DNA of 64,000 nt. Source: DASQUK01 sp963717085. GTDB lineage: Bacteria; Actinomycetota; Acidimicrobiia; Acidimicrobiales; VFJN01. How positions within the stretch are numbered: position 1 is the first letter of the stretch; each line of letters starts with the position of its first letter. The stretch lies in assembly GCA_963717085.1 (NCBI GenBank), contig CAVQVM010000018.1:62001-126000 (forward strand), written 5' to 3'. The notes below the pieces were generated by a model that was given only the letters and a program-made list of their open reading frames with translations, ran no database searches and had not been told where the DNA came from. The translations under genes were made by a program, and so were the position numbers. Shown in pieces: positions 8,731 through 17,632 of this stretch.

Positions 8731-10164
8731 ATGAAACCCGACCCCGCTGACCGGATTTCCCGTTGGGCGACGCTTCGAGACGCCATAGGCGGCGAGGTCG
8801 CCCTCCCCGGCTCCACCGCCTACAACCAGGTGCCCAAGCCGTTCAACCTCCGCTTCGACGACGTGCAGCCACAGGCAGTGGTGCGGTGCGTCACCCCCGA
8901 GGACGCCGCCGAGACCGTCTCGTTCCTCGCCCGTCACGGCCTCGAGAGCGCGACCCGCAGCGGCGGCCACTCCTTCGGCGGGCACTCCTCCACCCGGGGC
9001 GTCGTCGTCGACGTGACGCCCATGGGCGCGGTGACCGTCTCGGACGGCGTGGCGACCGTGGGTGCCGGCGCACGGCTCGGCGCCGTGTATGACACGCTGC
9101 AGGACCACGGCCTCGCCATCCCGGCTGGCACGTGTCCGCCGGTGGGGATCGCCGGTCTGGCGCTCGGCGGCGGCCTCGGGATCCTCGGCCGGACATACGG
9201 CGTGACGTCCGACCAGCTCTTGCGGGCCCAGATCGTCCTGGCTGACGGCCGCATCCTGGAATGCGACGAGAACCACCACGACGACCTGTTCTGGGCGCTG
9301 CGGGGTGCCGGCGCCGGCAATTTCGGCGTCGTCACGTCGTTCGACTTCCGCACAGTCCCGGCGCCGTCGGCAACGAACGTCCACGCGACCTGGCCGTACT
9401 CGCAGGCGGCCGACGTCATCGAGGCATGGCAGGAATGGGCGCCGTACGGGCCGGACGAGCTCGCGGCGAGCCTGAAGGTGACTGCCGGCGGTGACATCGA
9501 GCAGCCGCCGGCAGTCGACGTCTATGCGGCAATGCTGGGAACCGAGTCCGATGCGACCGGGCTGCTCGACGAGCTCGTCGTGCGAGTGCGCACAGACCCG
9601 GTCTCCGCCTCGCACGCGCACATGTCCTTCCCGGAGACGCGGCGATTCTGGGCGCAGCTCGGCGCTGCCGAGCACGGGGCAGACGACGGCCTCCAGCCCG
9701 AGGTGACGGAGCCCCGGCATCTGTTCGCCAAGTCCGAGTTCTTCCGTCGTCCGTTACCACGCGACACAATCGCGGCGCTGCTGGCCACCTTCTCTCAGAG
9801 CCGCGCGTCGGGCGAGTCACGCGAGCTCGACTTCATGCCGTGGGGCGGCGCGTACAACCGTGTACGACCCGACGCCACCGCCTTCGTCCATCGCGCGGAG
9901 CTGTTCCAGCTCAAGCACGCGGCCGTCGTCGACCCCCCGGCGACCACCTCCGCACAGGCGGCTGCTCACAGGTGGGCCGCCCGATCCTGGGCCTCGGTGC
10001 ATCCGTGGGGATCGGGACGGGTCTTCCAGAACTTCGCCGATCCGGATCTGGAGGATTGGGGCGAGGCCTACTACGGCACCAACTACGACCGCTTGGTTCG
10101 CATCAAGGCACGCTATGACGCAGGGAATGTCTTCCGCTTCGGTCAGTCCCTCCCCGCCGGGTAG
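8731..10164 (+). CDS. Berberine-bridge-type FAD-linked oxidoreductase
   Basis: A 477-residue flavoenzyme. The FAD-binding domain contains RSGGHSFGGHSS with His80 in the position of the covalent 8-alpha histidyl link, and GTCPPVGIAGLALGGGLG with Cys135 in the position of the second, 6-S-cysteinyl link. Both attachment residues are therefore present, suggesting bicovalent FAD. The C-terminal BBE motif (YYGTNYDRLVRIKARYD, then NVFRFGQSL) is intact. Family members oxidise sugars, alkaloids and polyketides with oxygen and release hydrogen peroxide. There is no signal peptide. The ATG at 8731 directly follows the TGA of the NACHT gene, so translation is coupled; that pairing is unusual. The substrate is unknown. 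Confidence 0.9.
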   Translation: MKPDPADRISRWATLRDAIGGEVALPGSTAYNQVPKPFNLRFDDVQPQAVVRCVTPEDAAETVSFLARHGLESATRSGGHSFGGHSSTRGVVVDVTPMGAVTVSDGVATVGAGARLGAVYDTLQDHGLAIPAGTCPPVGIAGLALGGGLGILGRTYGVTSDQLLRAQIVLADGRILECDENHHDDLFWALRGAGAGNFGVVTSFDFRTVPAPSATNVHATWPYSQAADVIEAWQEWAPYGPDELAASLKVTAGGDIEQPPAVDVYAAMLGTESDATGLLDELVVRVRTDPVSASHAHMSFPETRRFWAQLGAAEHGADDGLQPEVTEPRHLFAKSEFFRRPLPRDTIAALLATFSQSRASGESRELDFMPWGGAYNRVRPDATAFVHRAELFQLKHAAVVDPPATTSAQAAAHRWAARSWASVHPWGSGRVFQNFADPDLEDWGEAYYGTNYDRLVRIKARYDAGNVFRFGQSLPAG

Positions 10165-10240
10165 GTCCTGTCCCCATGAACCACGAGGCGGCCGCCGAAG
10201 TACGCGGGAAGGTTGCCAAGGACTAGATGCCCTCCTGACC

Positions 10241-10804
10241 CAGCCCCTCGGCATCAACGATCGGGGCGACATCGTTGGCGCCTACATCGAGGCCGTCCCC
10301 GGCCCCGACCCCTACGGGTACCACGAGACCGGGCGGCTCCGCGGCTTCGTCATGCGTGAAGGCAGGTTCACGCCGATCGACTTCCCCGGGGGTGAGGGCA
10401 CCAGGGTCTCCGGCATCAACAACCGCAGTCAGATGGTCGGGTACTACGACAGCGACGACGCACGGCGAGGCTTCCTGCTGAGCAATGGCCGCTTCACGAG
10501 GATCGATCAGCCAGGCTCATCGTTCACGGTGCCCAGTCGCATCGACAACCTCGGCCGGATCGTCGGCGGCTACCTCGATCCCAATGGCGTCAACAGCCGC
10601 GGCTTCCTGTGGCGCAACGGGAACTACACCACGATCGTGGCTCCGGGCGAACGGACCGACACGGTCGCCCACGACATCAACGACCGAGGCGACATCGTGA
10701 TCCCTGCCGACGGGACGGTCATTCGCCAACCCGAGACCGCGTGCGGCCGCCCCACGGCGCCAGCCAGCCCGTCGACGACGTCGGTCGACTCGTGGGACTC
10801 GTGA
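10241..10804 (+). pseudogene. HAF-repeat protein fragment, 5' truncated
   Basis: The frame encodes at least four repeats of about 45 residues built on the HAF pattern: LGINDRGDIVGAYIE, RGFVMREGRFTPIDFPGGEG, VSGINNRSQMVGYYD and RGFLLSNGRFTRIDQPG. HAF-repeat proteins are usually exported beta-propeller-like proteins. Here no in-frame ATG or GTG with a ribosome site is found upstream, there is no signal peptide, and the frame merges upstream into the end of the flavoenzyme gene. The repeats stop near 10716 and are followed by a Pro/Thr-rich tail. I read it as the 3' remnant of a longer gene. An unrecognised TTG start is possible but less likely. Confidence 0.6.
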
Positions 10805-11009
10805 GGCTGCTCACTCACAGCCAGCGGCCTCCGAGGCCCGGCAGTGGCCAGGCCGCCCGACCGTGGAACTCCACCTCGCGGCCGGGCACCAGTGAACGTG
10901 CCCAGCCCGCAGGCGCGGTCACCACTCCGAGCTCCACGCCGACGACCCGGCATCCGCCAACGTGAGCGTCAGCGGTAACGCCAGTGCTGACGCACTCCTC
11001 GTCTGCTGA

Positions 11010-12323
11010 TCACGACGGGGCCTCGTGGCCGGGTGGAGGCCGGAGAGCCTCGGGAACCTCGGCGGTCAACGCGTCGGCAACGGCTCGAGCTTGTTCAGCG
11101 GCGTCGGAGATGGCCGGGCACGGTCGGGCATCGTCGTTCCGATCGGCTGCGACCTGGCGGCAGCGGTGGGCGAGGATGCGGGCCCGTTCGCTAAGCAGGG
11201 CCCAGGACGGCTCGCGGTGAGGTGTCATGTTGCCCATCACGTAGTACATCTCGAACGCGAAACCGGCTGTGCGGCCAGGGTGGGACGAGCCAACCGGCAG
11301 GGTGGTCAGCTCGGTGCCGAGGGGCCGGAGAACCTTCGCCATCAGGGCCAGCGCGGCGTCCACCAGGGTGCCGAGCTGCGAGTCGGTCTCGTCGGTGTGG
11401 GTGAAGAACCGCAACAGGACGTGCAGGGTCAGCTCATAGGCCAGCCCAGCCAGCTCGGCGACCCGGCGAGCCTGCGGGTCGGTGATGACCGGCCGAGGGA
11501 TAGGGATGTCGAACGGCTGGCGGAGGAAGGCCGCCAGCACCGGGCGGACCGGTTCGAAGCTCGGATCGGCCTGCCGCAGCGCGTCGAACTCTTGGCGAAC
11601 GGACAAGAACCGGCCGTAGTGGGCTTCGTTCCAGTCACCCTGGGCGCCTTCACCCTGCTCGATGATCTCCTCGACGGCGGCCAGCGCCGACTCGAGGTCG
11701 GTGACGGCGACCAACTGCGGCCACTTGAAGAGCTCGGGGGTGGCCTGGGCCCGGGGAGAGCCGACGAACAGCGCGCGCTCACCGAGCCGAGAAGAGAGCG
11801 CACGCAACCCGTCGGCGATGCCCCGGTAGAGATGACCAACGGTCGCGAACTCCTGGCCCCGGGGCAGGGTCTCCTGCTCGTCGACCGGGTCGCGTGGTGG
11901 AGCGGTGGCGACGAACTCGGACGCGTCATCGCGATCCATGCCTTCGGGGCGTTCGAGAAACAGGAAGTGATCGAGGGCCTGCCCACCGAACGGCAACAGG
12001 TCGAGCTGCACACCGGCTGGGAAGTAACCCGACCGCTGCGGGAAGTTCGGCCGCCCGAACGCCGGCGCCGCCCCGATCGCGGACATCAGGTTCGCCACCA
12101 GGGCGATGTGCAGCATCTCCTCGATGGCAATGCCGCGCAGCTTCTGGCGCCACCGGTCGACGGCGTCGGCCTGCTCGGGGGTCAAGCCATCGCTGACACC
12201 GTCCTTGAGGCTGAACTCTGCGAACAGGTACTGGCACATGATCATGTGCTCGAGCTGCAGTGCCTCGGCCAGCAGCCACCACAGGTGCTCCCGGTGTGCG
12301 ACGACGACCTTGGGCTCGGACAT
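11010..12323 (-). CDS. Ferritin-like protein of the VioB/iminophenyl-pyruvate dimer synthase type
   Basis: A 437-residue protein. Its first 250 residues match the ferritin-like domain of VioB-type proteins: the helix LAEALQLEHMIMCQYLFAEF supplies a carboxylate and a histidine, and IAIEEMLHIALVANLMSAIG supplies the ExxH pair. The C-terminal half is helical and contains a second conserved block (GLAYELTLHVLLRFFTH). VioB couples imine intermediates in violacein synthesis, but most relatives outside such clusters have no known substrate, and no other violacein or rebeccamycin gene is present here. The start at 12323 (MSEPKVVVAH) is chosen by family alignment; no clear ribosome site is seen. Confidence 0.8.
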   Translation of the reverse strand: MSEPKVVVAHREHLWWLLAEALQLEHMIMCQYLFAEFSLKDGVSDGLTPEQADAVDRWRQKLRGIAIEEMLHIALVANLMSAIGAAPAFGRPNFPQRSGYFPAGVQLDLLPFGGQALDHFLFLERPEGMDRDDASEFVATAPPRDPVDEQETLPRGQEFATVGHLYRGIADGLRALSSRLGERALFVGSPRAQATPELFKWPQLVAVTDLESALAAVEEIIEQGEGAQGDWNEAHYGRFLSVRQEFDALRQADPSFEPVRPVLAAFLRQPFDIPIPRPVITDPQARRVAELAGLAYELTLHVLLRFFTHTDETDSQLGTLVDAALALMAKVLRPLGTELTTLPVGSSHPGRTAGFAFEMYYVMGNMTPHREPSWALLSERARILAHRCRQVAADRNDDARPCPAISDAAEQARAVADALTAEVPEALRPPPGHEAPS

Positions 12324-12630
12324 GGCCCATAGTTCACACGATCCCTCTGTCAGACCTGGGAATCGGGTGCTAGTCCAGGTGCAAACCTTCGAACGTCGCT
12401 GCATCTCGCCAGTGATCGACGGCTGTCCTCGGTGGATGGTGGTGGCCTTCCCTTCCAGGTTCACGCACGTAGCCCCCGTTCCCCCCGAGACACCGCTGGG
12501 CAGTTTCGAGACTCCATCGTGTGCCTGGCCATGGGGTTGCGTGAGTCATCGGCGTGATGACGCGCGCCGACCATCAAGAGGTCACGGCGCCGGCCCCGTC
12601 GCCCTCGTGGAGACCGATGTCTTTGCCGCG
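12324..12630. other. Intergenic region, nothing recognised
   Basis: About 307 bases lie between the ferritin-like gene and the ABC exporter. The ferritin-like promoter should be at the left end. No open frame with protein-like composition, repeat or clear terminator is visible. Confidence 0.5.
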
Positions 12631-13347
12631 CTACGCGCCAACGAGTCGCAGGACGTCGTCTGGCGTGGCTGGGCCGTCGTGGATGAGCTGGCCGTCGCGC
12701 AGGGCGACGCAGCGGTCGACCCGCTCCACGTAGAGCGGGTCGTGTGTGGCGACCACGACGGTGGAGCCGTCGCGGTGGGTCTGGTCGAGCAACGCCAGCA
12801 ACGCCCCCTTTCCCGGGGCGTCGAGACCTACGAACGGCTCGTCGACCAGCAGCACGTCGAGCGGGCGGACGAGACCGAGCGCGATCGACGTCTTCTGTCG
12901 CAGGCCACGGCTGAAGCGAGCTGGGAGGTCGTCGGCACGGTGCAGCAGGCCGATGCGGTCGAGCAGGTTGTCGAACGCGTCGACCCCAGCGTCCACTCCG
13001 TGGAGCGCGGCTACGTACGCCAAGTGCTCGCGGACACTCAGGTCGTCGTAGAGCACTGGGTCGTCCGGTATGAAGCTGACCGACGCCCGAGCGGCCGATG
13101 CGCCGGCCGGGGCGCCCGCCACCTCGATCGACCCGTCGCTTGGCTCGAGCAGGCCCGCTGTCATGCCGAGGAACGTCGACTTGCCCGAGCCGTTGTGGCC
13201 GACCAGCGCCACCCGCTCACCGGCGCGGATGGCCAGGTCGAGCGGGGCCAGAGCCACGAGGTCCCCGTACGACTTGGCCGCCCCGCGGGCTACCAGGATC
13301 GGGGGCGGCCCTGACGGGGCGGTCCTCCGTCGCTTGTCACGCCGCAT
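12631..13347 (-). CDS. ABC transporter ATP-binding protein
   Basis: A 238-residue ATPase. It has Walker A GHNGSGKST, a degenerate signature FSRGLRQK, Walker B DVLLVDEP and the H-loop THDP. The arrangement is that of ABC-2-type export ATPases. The start at 13347 lies 11 bases inside the end of the membrane gene at 13337-14995, so the two are translated together and form one exporter. The ATPase should sit on the cytoplasmic face and dimerise. There are no accessory genes to suggest a cargo. The in-frame extension upstream of 13347 is Arg-rich and unlikely to be translated. Confidence 0.9.
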   Translation of the reverse strand: MRRDKRRRTAPSGPPPILVARGAAKSYGDLVALAPLDLAIRAGERVALVGHNGSGKSTFLGMTAGLLEPSDGSIEVAGAPAGASAARASVSFIPDDPVLYDDLSVREHLAYVAALHGVDAGVDAFDNLLDRIGLLHRADDLPARFSRGLRQKTSIALGLVRPLDVLLVDEPFVGLDAPGKGALLALLDQTHRDGSTVVVATHDPLYVERVDRCVALRDGQLIHDGPATPDDVLRLVGA

Positions 13348-14995
13348 GCGCAGTGCCCTCCGGCTCTCGCGGCTTTCCGTCGGGGAACGCCTGGTCCATC
13401 GCCGCCTTCCACCACGCATGCATCCGGTCGCGCGACCTCACCCAGCTGCCAACGAGCACAAACGCCACCACCACACCGACAGCCGCTGCACCGGCCGCGG
13501 AGGCCGCCGGCCGGCCGTTCTCGGTCGCGGCCCGCGCGGCCAGCACGGGCAGTGTCCCGAGAACAGCGAGCGCAGGCGGCCACACGGCGCGCACGACGAT
13601 GCGCATGCCGGCCACCTCCGGCGGCACCAGGCTCCAGGCGTCGCCAGCCGACACCTGGGGCAAGCCGCTCAGCACGCTCGTTGCCGCACCCGCCACCGAT
13701 CCGAGCGCAGCAGGCACCACACAGATCGCCGCCACGGCCAACCCGCCCAACGACGGCTCGACCAGCAGCGCCGCCGCCGCACCGACCACGGCTACTGCCA
13801 CCATCACAACGACGCCCACGGCGAGGTGGCGCACGTAGACCTCACCCCGTTCGATCGGAACGGACCGCGACCTGGTGGGGTGGTCGATCTCCTGCGCCAA
13901 CGGCTCCACCGCGTCGAGGCCGGCGACGTAGAGCGCCACGCCCGCGATGACCAGCAGCGGGGTCGTGCCCGCCCAGACGCCCCGCAGCGCCAGGCCGGCA
14001 GCGCCGGCGAGCAGCACCATCCGGCCGACCCGAGCCGCCGGCCACCGCAGCACTCCCCACCAGCCGCGCATCCACACGGGGAAGCGCCCGGTCCCCCGCA
14101 CGCCCAACCGCACCCACGGCCGCAGCCGCGGCAGCTCCATCGCCAGCTGCCGCCGCAGCACTATCACCGTCCGCAGGTCCTGCAACGTCGCGGCGAACCG
14201 AAGCTGGCCCACCAGCGTCGACCGGCGCTCCGCCGCCTCGACCGACAGGTCCCCCGCCCGTACGAGCCCCACCGCCACAACGGCCAGCGACACCGCCATC
14301 GCCACCAGCCCCCACACGCTGAACGCCTCTGGCCACAGGGCGATGCGACCCCACGCCGTGAGCGGCGAAGCGTTCATCACACCGAGCCCGTCGGCCACCG
14401 CCAGCGCTCCGAGCCCGACACTGACCAACGTGCCCAGCCACGACGGCAGCCGCCCGGCCGATGCGCACAACGCGGCGCCATACGCCAACGCGACCGTGCT
14501 CACGGCGAACAGCGCCCCGCAGGCCATCCAGACTGCGGCGTGGTGTTCGAGCCGCCGCGACGCCAGGAGGCCAGCCGCTACGCCGACCACCGAGGCCACA
14601 AAGACGAGGAAGCGAAGCTGGCGCAGCAGCGGGCCCCGGACGGCGGTGGCGCGGTCTACGGGCGCCAGCAGGACGTGCCGCACCTCGGCCCGCTCGAGGG
14701 CGAGCGGGCCACCCCGGCTTCCCGACCGCAAGCCGACTGCCAGCGCGATGACCACGACCACGCCAAGCCAGTCGTCGCCCTCAGCGGCCACCCTGGCCAG
14801 CTGGCCCGCGGTGAGTGGACCGTCGCCGACGGCGGCGGCCAGGAAGTAAAGCGCGACCCCGCCGAAGATCGCCGCCATATAGGCCTGGTACATCGCGTCG
14901 ATCCAATGGACGTCGGCCAGCCGCTTGCGCCGCCGGTAACGACGCCACTCGGCGAGCGCAAGCTCCAGGTCTGCCTCGGGCTCGGCGGTCAACAC
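13337..14995 (-). CDS. Multi-pass membrane protein, permease partner of the ABC ATPase
   Basis: A 552-residue, strongly hydrophobic protein with roughly ten to twelve membrane helices, among them AAIFGGVALYFLAAAV, VVVVIALAVGLRS and HLAVGVVVMVAVAVVGAAAA. It is annotated as a permease because it directly precedes and overlaps the ATPase gene and resembles large ABC-2-like permeases that carry two six-helix halves in one chain. It has no substrate-binding domain. The N-terminal 30 residues are charged and cytoplasmic. The cargo is unknown; an efflux or lipid-precursor role would fit the layout. Confidence 0.75.
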   Translation of the reverse strand: MLTAEPEADLELALAEWRRYRRRKRLADVHWIDAMYQAYMAAIFGGVALYFLAAAVGDGPLTAGQLARVAAEGDDWLGVVVVIALAVGLRSGSRGGPLALERAEVRHVLLAPVDRATAVRGPLLRQLRFLVFVASVVGVAAGLLASRRLEHHAAVWMACGALFAVSTVALAYGAALCASAGRLPSWLGTLVSVGLGALAVADGLGVMNASPLTAWGRIALWPEAFSVWGLVAMAVSLAVVAVGLVRAGDLSVEAAERRSTLVGQLRFAATLQDLRTVIVLRRQLAMELPRLRPWVRLGVRGTGRFPVWMRGWWGVLRWPAARVGRMVLLAGAAGLALRGVWAGTTPLLVIAGVALYVAGLDAVEPLAQEIDHPTRSRSVPIERGEVYVRHLAVGVVVMVAVAVVGAAAALLVEPSLGGLAVAAICVVPAALGSVAGAATSVLSGLPQVSAGDAWSLVPPEVAGMRIVVRAVWPPALAVLGTLPVLAARAATENGRPAASAAGAAAVGVVVAFVLVGSWVRSRDRMHAWWKAAMDQAFPDGKPREPEGTAHAA

Positions 14996-15163
14996 CGAGG
15001 GGCGACGCTAGCCGCACGCCACCCGACATCGACTCCGCCCCTCAGACGTCGGCCGACCCGACGACCGCTCCAGCTCGCCACCACTTCGTCACCATCGGAA
15101 CGGGGTCCTCGTAGATTTGCGCACATCCGCAAGAGCAGGTGCGATAGTCAGCCGTCGGTACAG

Positions 15164-15610
15164 CTACCTGAGCCGCCCGACGACGCGCTCGAGGGCGGCG
15201 GTGACCGTCGCGAGCTCGGCGGGCTCGATGGCGTCGAGGAACGCGCTGCGCACGATGTCGATGTGGCCCGCGTACACGCGTTGCCGCATCCGTTCCCCCT
15301 CGGGCGTGATGCGGGCGACGACGCCGCGTTCGTCGTCGGCGGAGCGCTCGCGGGTGATCCAGCCGCGGGACTCGAGCTGGGCGACCTGGTAGCTGAGTCC
15401 GCTGCGAGACACGATGAGCGCGTCGGCGAGCTGCGCCATCCGGATGCCGGAATCGCCCGCGTTGGAAAGGTTCATGAGGATCTCGAACTGCACCTGCGTG
15501 AGCTCGGCCTGCTCGCGCAGGTTGCTCTCGACCGCGCGCTGGAGCAGCGTCGAGCTCGCGATGAGCGCTGCGTACCCGCGGAACTCCTCACGCGAGATCC
15601 CGGCCACCAT
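15164..15610 (-). CDS. MarR-family transcriptional regulator
   Basis: A 148-residue MarR protein. The winged helix-turn-helix spans residues 38-105 (QFEILMNLSNAGDSGIRMAQ, then SRSGLSYQVAQLESRGWITR), with the acidic wing RSADDERGVVARITPEG. It is divergent from an F420-type reductase gene, and the 84-base gap between them carries two copies of a palindrome (see 15641-15680). Its own promoter has TAGAAT at 15617-15622, only six bases before the ATG, which suggests a nearly leaderless message. MarR proteins usually repress themselves and the divergent gene and are released by phenolic or oxidising ligands. That is inferred here from the operators. Confidence 0.92.
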   Translation of the reverse strand: MVAGISREEFRGYAALIASSTLLQRAVESNLREQAELTQVQFEILMNLSNAGDSGIRMAQLADALIVSRSGLSYQVAQLESRGWITRERSADDERGVVARITPEGERMRQRVYAGHIDIVRSAFLDAIEPAELATVTAALERVVGRLR

Positions 15611-15640
15611 GACCCGATTCTAGAGAAATCCCGCCAGATC

Positions 15641-15680
15641 GTTCGAATTTGAGCTATCCTGACCTAGTTCCAATTTGAAC
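15641..15680. promoter_or_regulatory. Two MarR-type operator palindromes
   Basis: The motif GTTCnAATTnGAAC occurs twice: at 15641-15654 (GTTCGAATTTGAGC, one mismatch) and at 15667-15680 (GTTCCAATTTGAAC, perfect). Together with flanking bases, 15634-15655 and 15666-15687 form a 22-base inverted repeat with three mismatches and a 10-base centre. The sites lie between the divergent MarR and reductase genes, placing bound dimers over both promoters. Their size and symmetry suit MarR dimers. Confidence 0.75.
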
Positions 15681-15694
15681 GATCTGGAGGCACC

Positions 15695-16312
15695 ATGAGA
15701 ATCGCCATCCTCGGAACGGGCCGCGTCGCCCAGACCCTCGCTGCCGGCCTCTTGCGCGCCGGTCACGACGTCGTCTTCGGCTCGCGCGACCCAGGAGACC
15801 GCAGCGGGCTCCCCGCACGCGTCCTCGCCTCGGCGGATGCCGTCGTCGGCGCCGACGTCGTGGTCAACGCGGTGCAGGGCGTCGACACGATCCCCCTCCT
15901 CGCGTCGATCGGCTCCGCCAAGCTCGACGGCGCCGTGCTCTGGGACATCGCGAACGCAGCCAACCCCGACTTCTCGCTCGCGATCCCGGATGACAGCCTC
16001 GGCCGCCGCATCCAGGAGGCCTTTCCGGGCGTCAAGGTCGTGAAGGCGGCCAACCACGTCGCCGCGGTCGTGATCGCCGACCCGACCACGTTGCCGGCTC
16101 CGACGACGCTGTTTCTCTCGGGCGACGACACGGGTGCGAAGGAGGTCGTCTCCGGCCTGCTCATCGACCTCGGCTGGCCCCGCGAGAGCCTGTTCGACCT
16201 GGGCGGCATCGCGAACGCCTACGGGCAGGAGCATTACCTGGCGTTGTTCGGAACGATGCTGCAGAAGCTCGGCACGCCCTACTTCAACATCACGATCGTC
16301 AAGGCCCCATAG
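15695..16312 (+). CDS. NADP/F420-type oxidoreductase (F420_oxidored domain)
   Basis: A 205-residue Rossmann protein. The N-terminus MRIAILGTGRVAQTLAAGLL has the GxGxxA dinucleotide loop, followed by GHDVVFGSRDP, where the Ser-Arg after the second strand suits NADP binding. The rest (VVKAANHVAAVVIADPT and LFLSGDDTGAKEVVSGLL) matches the family of F420H2:NADP oxidoreductase and related ketoreductase-like proteins. The start at 15695 has GGAGG four bases upstream. It is divergent from the MarR gene and shares its operators, so it is probably the enzyme that MarR controls. Whether the cofactor partner is F420 cannot be told from the sequence. Confidence 0.85.
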   Translation: MRIAILGTGRVAQTLAAGLLRAGHDVVFGSRDPGDRSGLPARVLASADAVVGADVVVNAVQGVDTIPLLASIGSAKLDGAVLWDIANAANPDFSLAIPDDSLGRRIQEAFPGVKVVKAANHVAAVVIADPTTLPAPTTLFLSGDDTGAKEVVSGLLIDLGWPRESLFDLGGIANAYGQEHYLALFGTMLQKLGTPYFNITIVKAP

Positions 16313-16411
16313 CGGGATCAGGTCATGCGCCGTCCCAGGGTCTTGGCGTACGTTCCTGTTTCGTCGCTACCGGGAGGCCGGTACCGCATGCCGAGCCTGA
16401 AGGAGGAGCAG

Positions 16412-17632
16412 ATGTCCGACACTGAAGGTGCAGGCGGCAGCGGCAGCACCTCGGTTCGTCCCTTCGAGGTGGCGTTTTCGGACGAGGAGCTCGACGATCT
16501 TCGTGGGCGCATCAACGCGACCAGGTGGCCTGAGCGCGAGACGGTCGCCGACGACTCGCAGGGCGTGCCGCTCGCACTGATGCAGGAGCTCGCGCGCTAC
16601 TGGGGGACGGCTTACGACTGGCGGCCGTGCGAGGCGAAGCTCAACGCCCTGCCGCAGTTCATCACCGAGATCGACGGGCTCGACATCCACTTCATCCACG
16701 CGCGCTCCCAGCACGAGGACGCGCTGCCGCTGATCGTCACGCACGGGTGGCCTGGCTCGATCATCGAGCAGCTGAAGATCATCGAGCCGCTCACGAATCC
16801 GACAGCACATGGCGCGAGCGCTACCGACGCGTTCCATCTGGTGGTTCCCTCGCTGCCGGGACACGGGTTCTCTGCCAAACCGAGCACCACCGGGTGGGAT
16901 CCCCCCCGCATCGCACGTGCCTGGGTGGAGCTGATGAAGCGCCTCGGCTACACCCGATTCGTGGCTCAGGGCGGCGATTGGGGTGCGGCCGTCACCCAGG
17001 CGATGGGGATGCAGGCGGCGCCGGAGCTGCTCGGCATCCACTCCAACATGCCCGGCACCGCGCCGGCCGAGATCGCTGAGGCGTTCCAGCGCGGCGACCC
17101 GCCGCCATCCGGCCTCTCAGCCGAGGAGCGAGGCGCCTACGACCAGTTGAGTGAGTTCTATGCGAAGCACGTGGCCTACGCGCTGATCATGGGGACGCGC
17201 CCGCAGACCTTGTACGGACTCGCAGACTCGCCGGTCGATCTCGCCGCGTTCGCGATCGATCACGGTGACGGCACCGGCCAGCCTGGGCTCATCGGACAGA
17301 TCGTCGAGGGACGTCTGCGGGGCGACCTCACGCGAGATGACATCCTCGACAACATCACGCTCTACTGGCTGACGAACACCGGGGTCTCGGCGGCTCGCCT
17401 CTATTGGGAGAACAAGGCGGGCTTCTTTGAGGCCAAGCCCATCTCGATCCCGTACGCCATCAGCGTCTTTCCGGACGAGCTCTACCAAGCCCCCCGGAGC
17501 TGGGCGGAGCGCGCGTATCCCGGCAACCTCATCCACTACAACCAGCTCGACCGAGGCGGCCACTTCGCGGCCTGGGAACAGCCACAGCTGTTCGCGCAGG
17601 AAGTTCGCGCAGGCTTCAGGTCGTTGCGCTAG
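16412..17632 (+). CDS. Epoxide hydrolase (alpha/beta-hydrolase with EHN domain)
   Basis: A 406-residue protein. Residues 10-95 form the N-terminal epoxide-hydrolase domain (RPFEVAFSDEELDDLRGRIN, then TRWPE). The hydrolase core follows, with the oxyanion motif HGWPGS (His111), the nucleophile Asp189 in GGDWGA and the base His384 in GGHFAAWEQP. Tyrosines that polarise the epoxide lie in the lid. All catalytic parts are present, so it should open epoxides to diols in the cytoplasm. The start at 16412 has AAGGAGGAG closely upstream; a longer frame from 16325 lacks one. It overlaps the end of a convergent hypothetical frame by 17 bases. Confidence 0.93.
   Translation: MSDTEGAGGSGSTSVRPFEVAFSDEELDDLRGRINATRWPERETVADDSQGVPLALMQELARYWGTAYDWRPCEAKLNALPQFITEIDGLDIHFIHARSQHEDALPLIVTHGWPGSIIEQLKIIEPLTNPTAHGASATDAFHLVVPSLPGHGFSAKPSTTGWDPPRIARAWVELMKRLGYTRFVAQGGDWGAAVTQAMGMQAAPELLGIHSNMPGTAPAEIAEAFQRGDPPPSGLSAEERGAYDQLSEFYAKHVAYALIMGTRPQTLYGLADSPVDLAAFAIDHGDGTGQPGLIGQIVEGRLRGDLTRDDILDNITLYWLTNTGVSAARLYWENKAGFFEAKPISIPYAISVFPDELYQAPRSWAERAYPGNLIHYNQLDRGGHFAAWEQPQLFAQEVRAGFRSLR

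Noticed and set aside
8065..9720. Minus-strand frame of about 550 codons across the NACHT and oxidase genes
   Set aside because: No domain and biased composition; both genes on the other strand have complete motifs.
11010..12323. Part of a violacein or rebeccamycin biosynthetic cluster
   Set aside because: Only the VioB-type ferritin-like protein is present; no VioA, VioE, VioD or VioC homologue is found in the window.
12324..12464. N-terminal extension of the ferritin-like protein
   Set aside because: The 47 upstream codons are in frame but do not resemble the family, whose members begin near MSEPK.
13070..15652. Long plus-strand open frame (about 860 codons) antisense to the ABC exporter and MarR genes
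   Set aside because: It is rich in Arg, His, Pro and Gln with no recognisable domain, and it runs opposite real genes. Long antisense frames are common in high-GC DNA.
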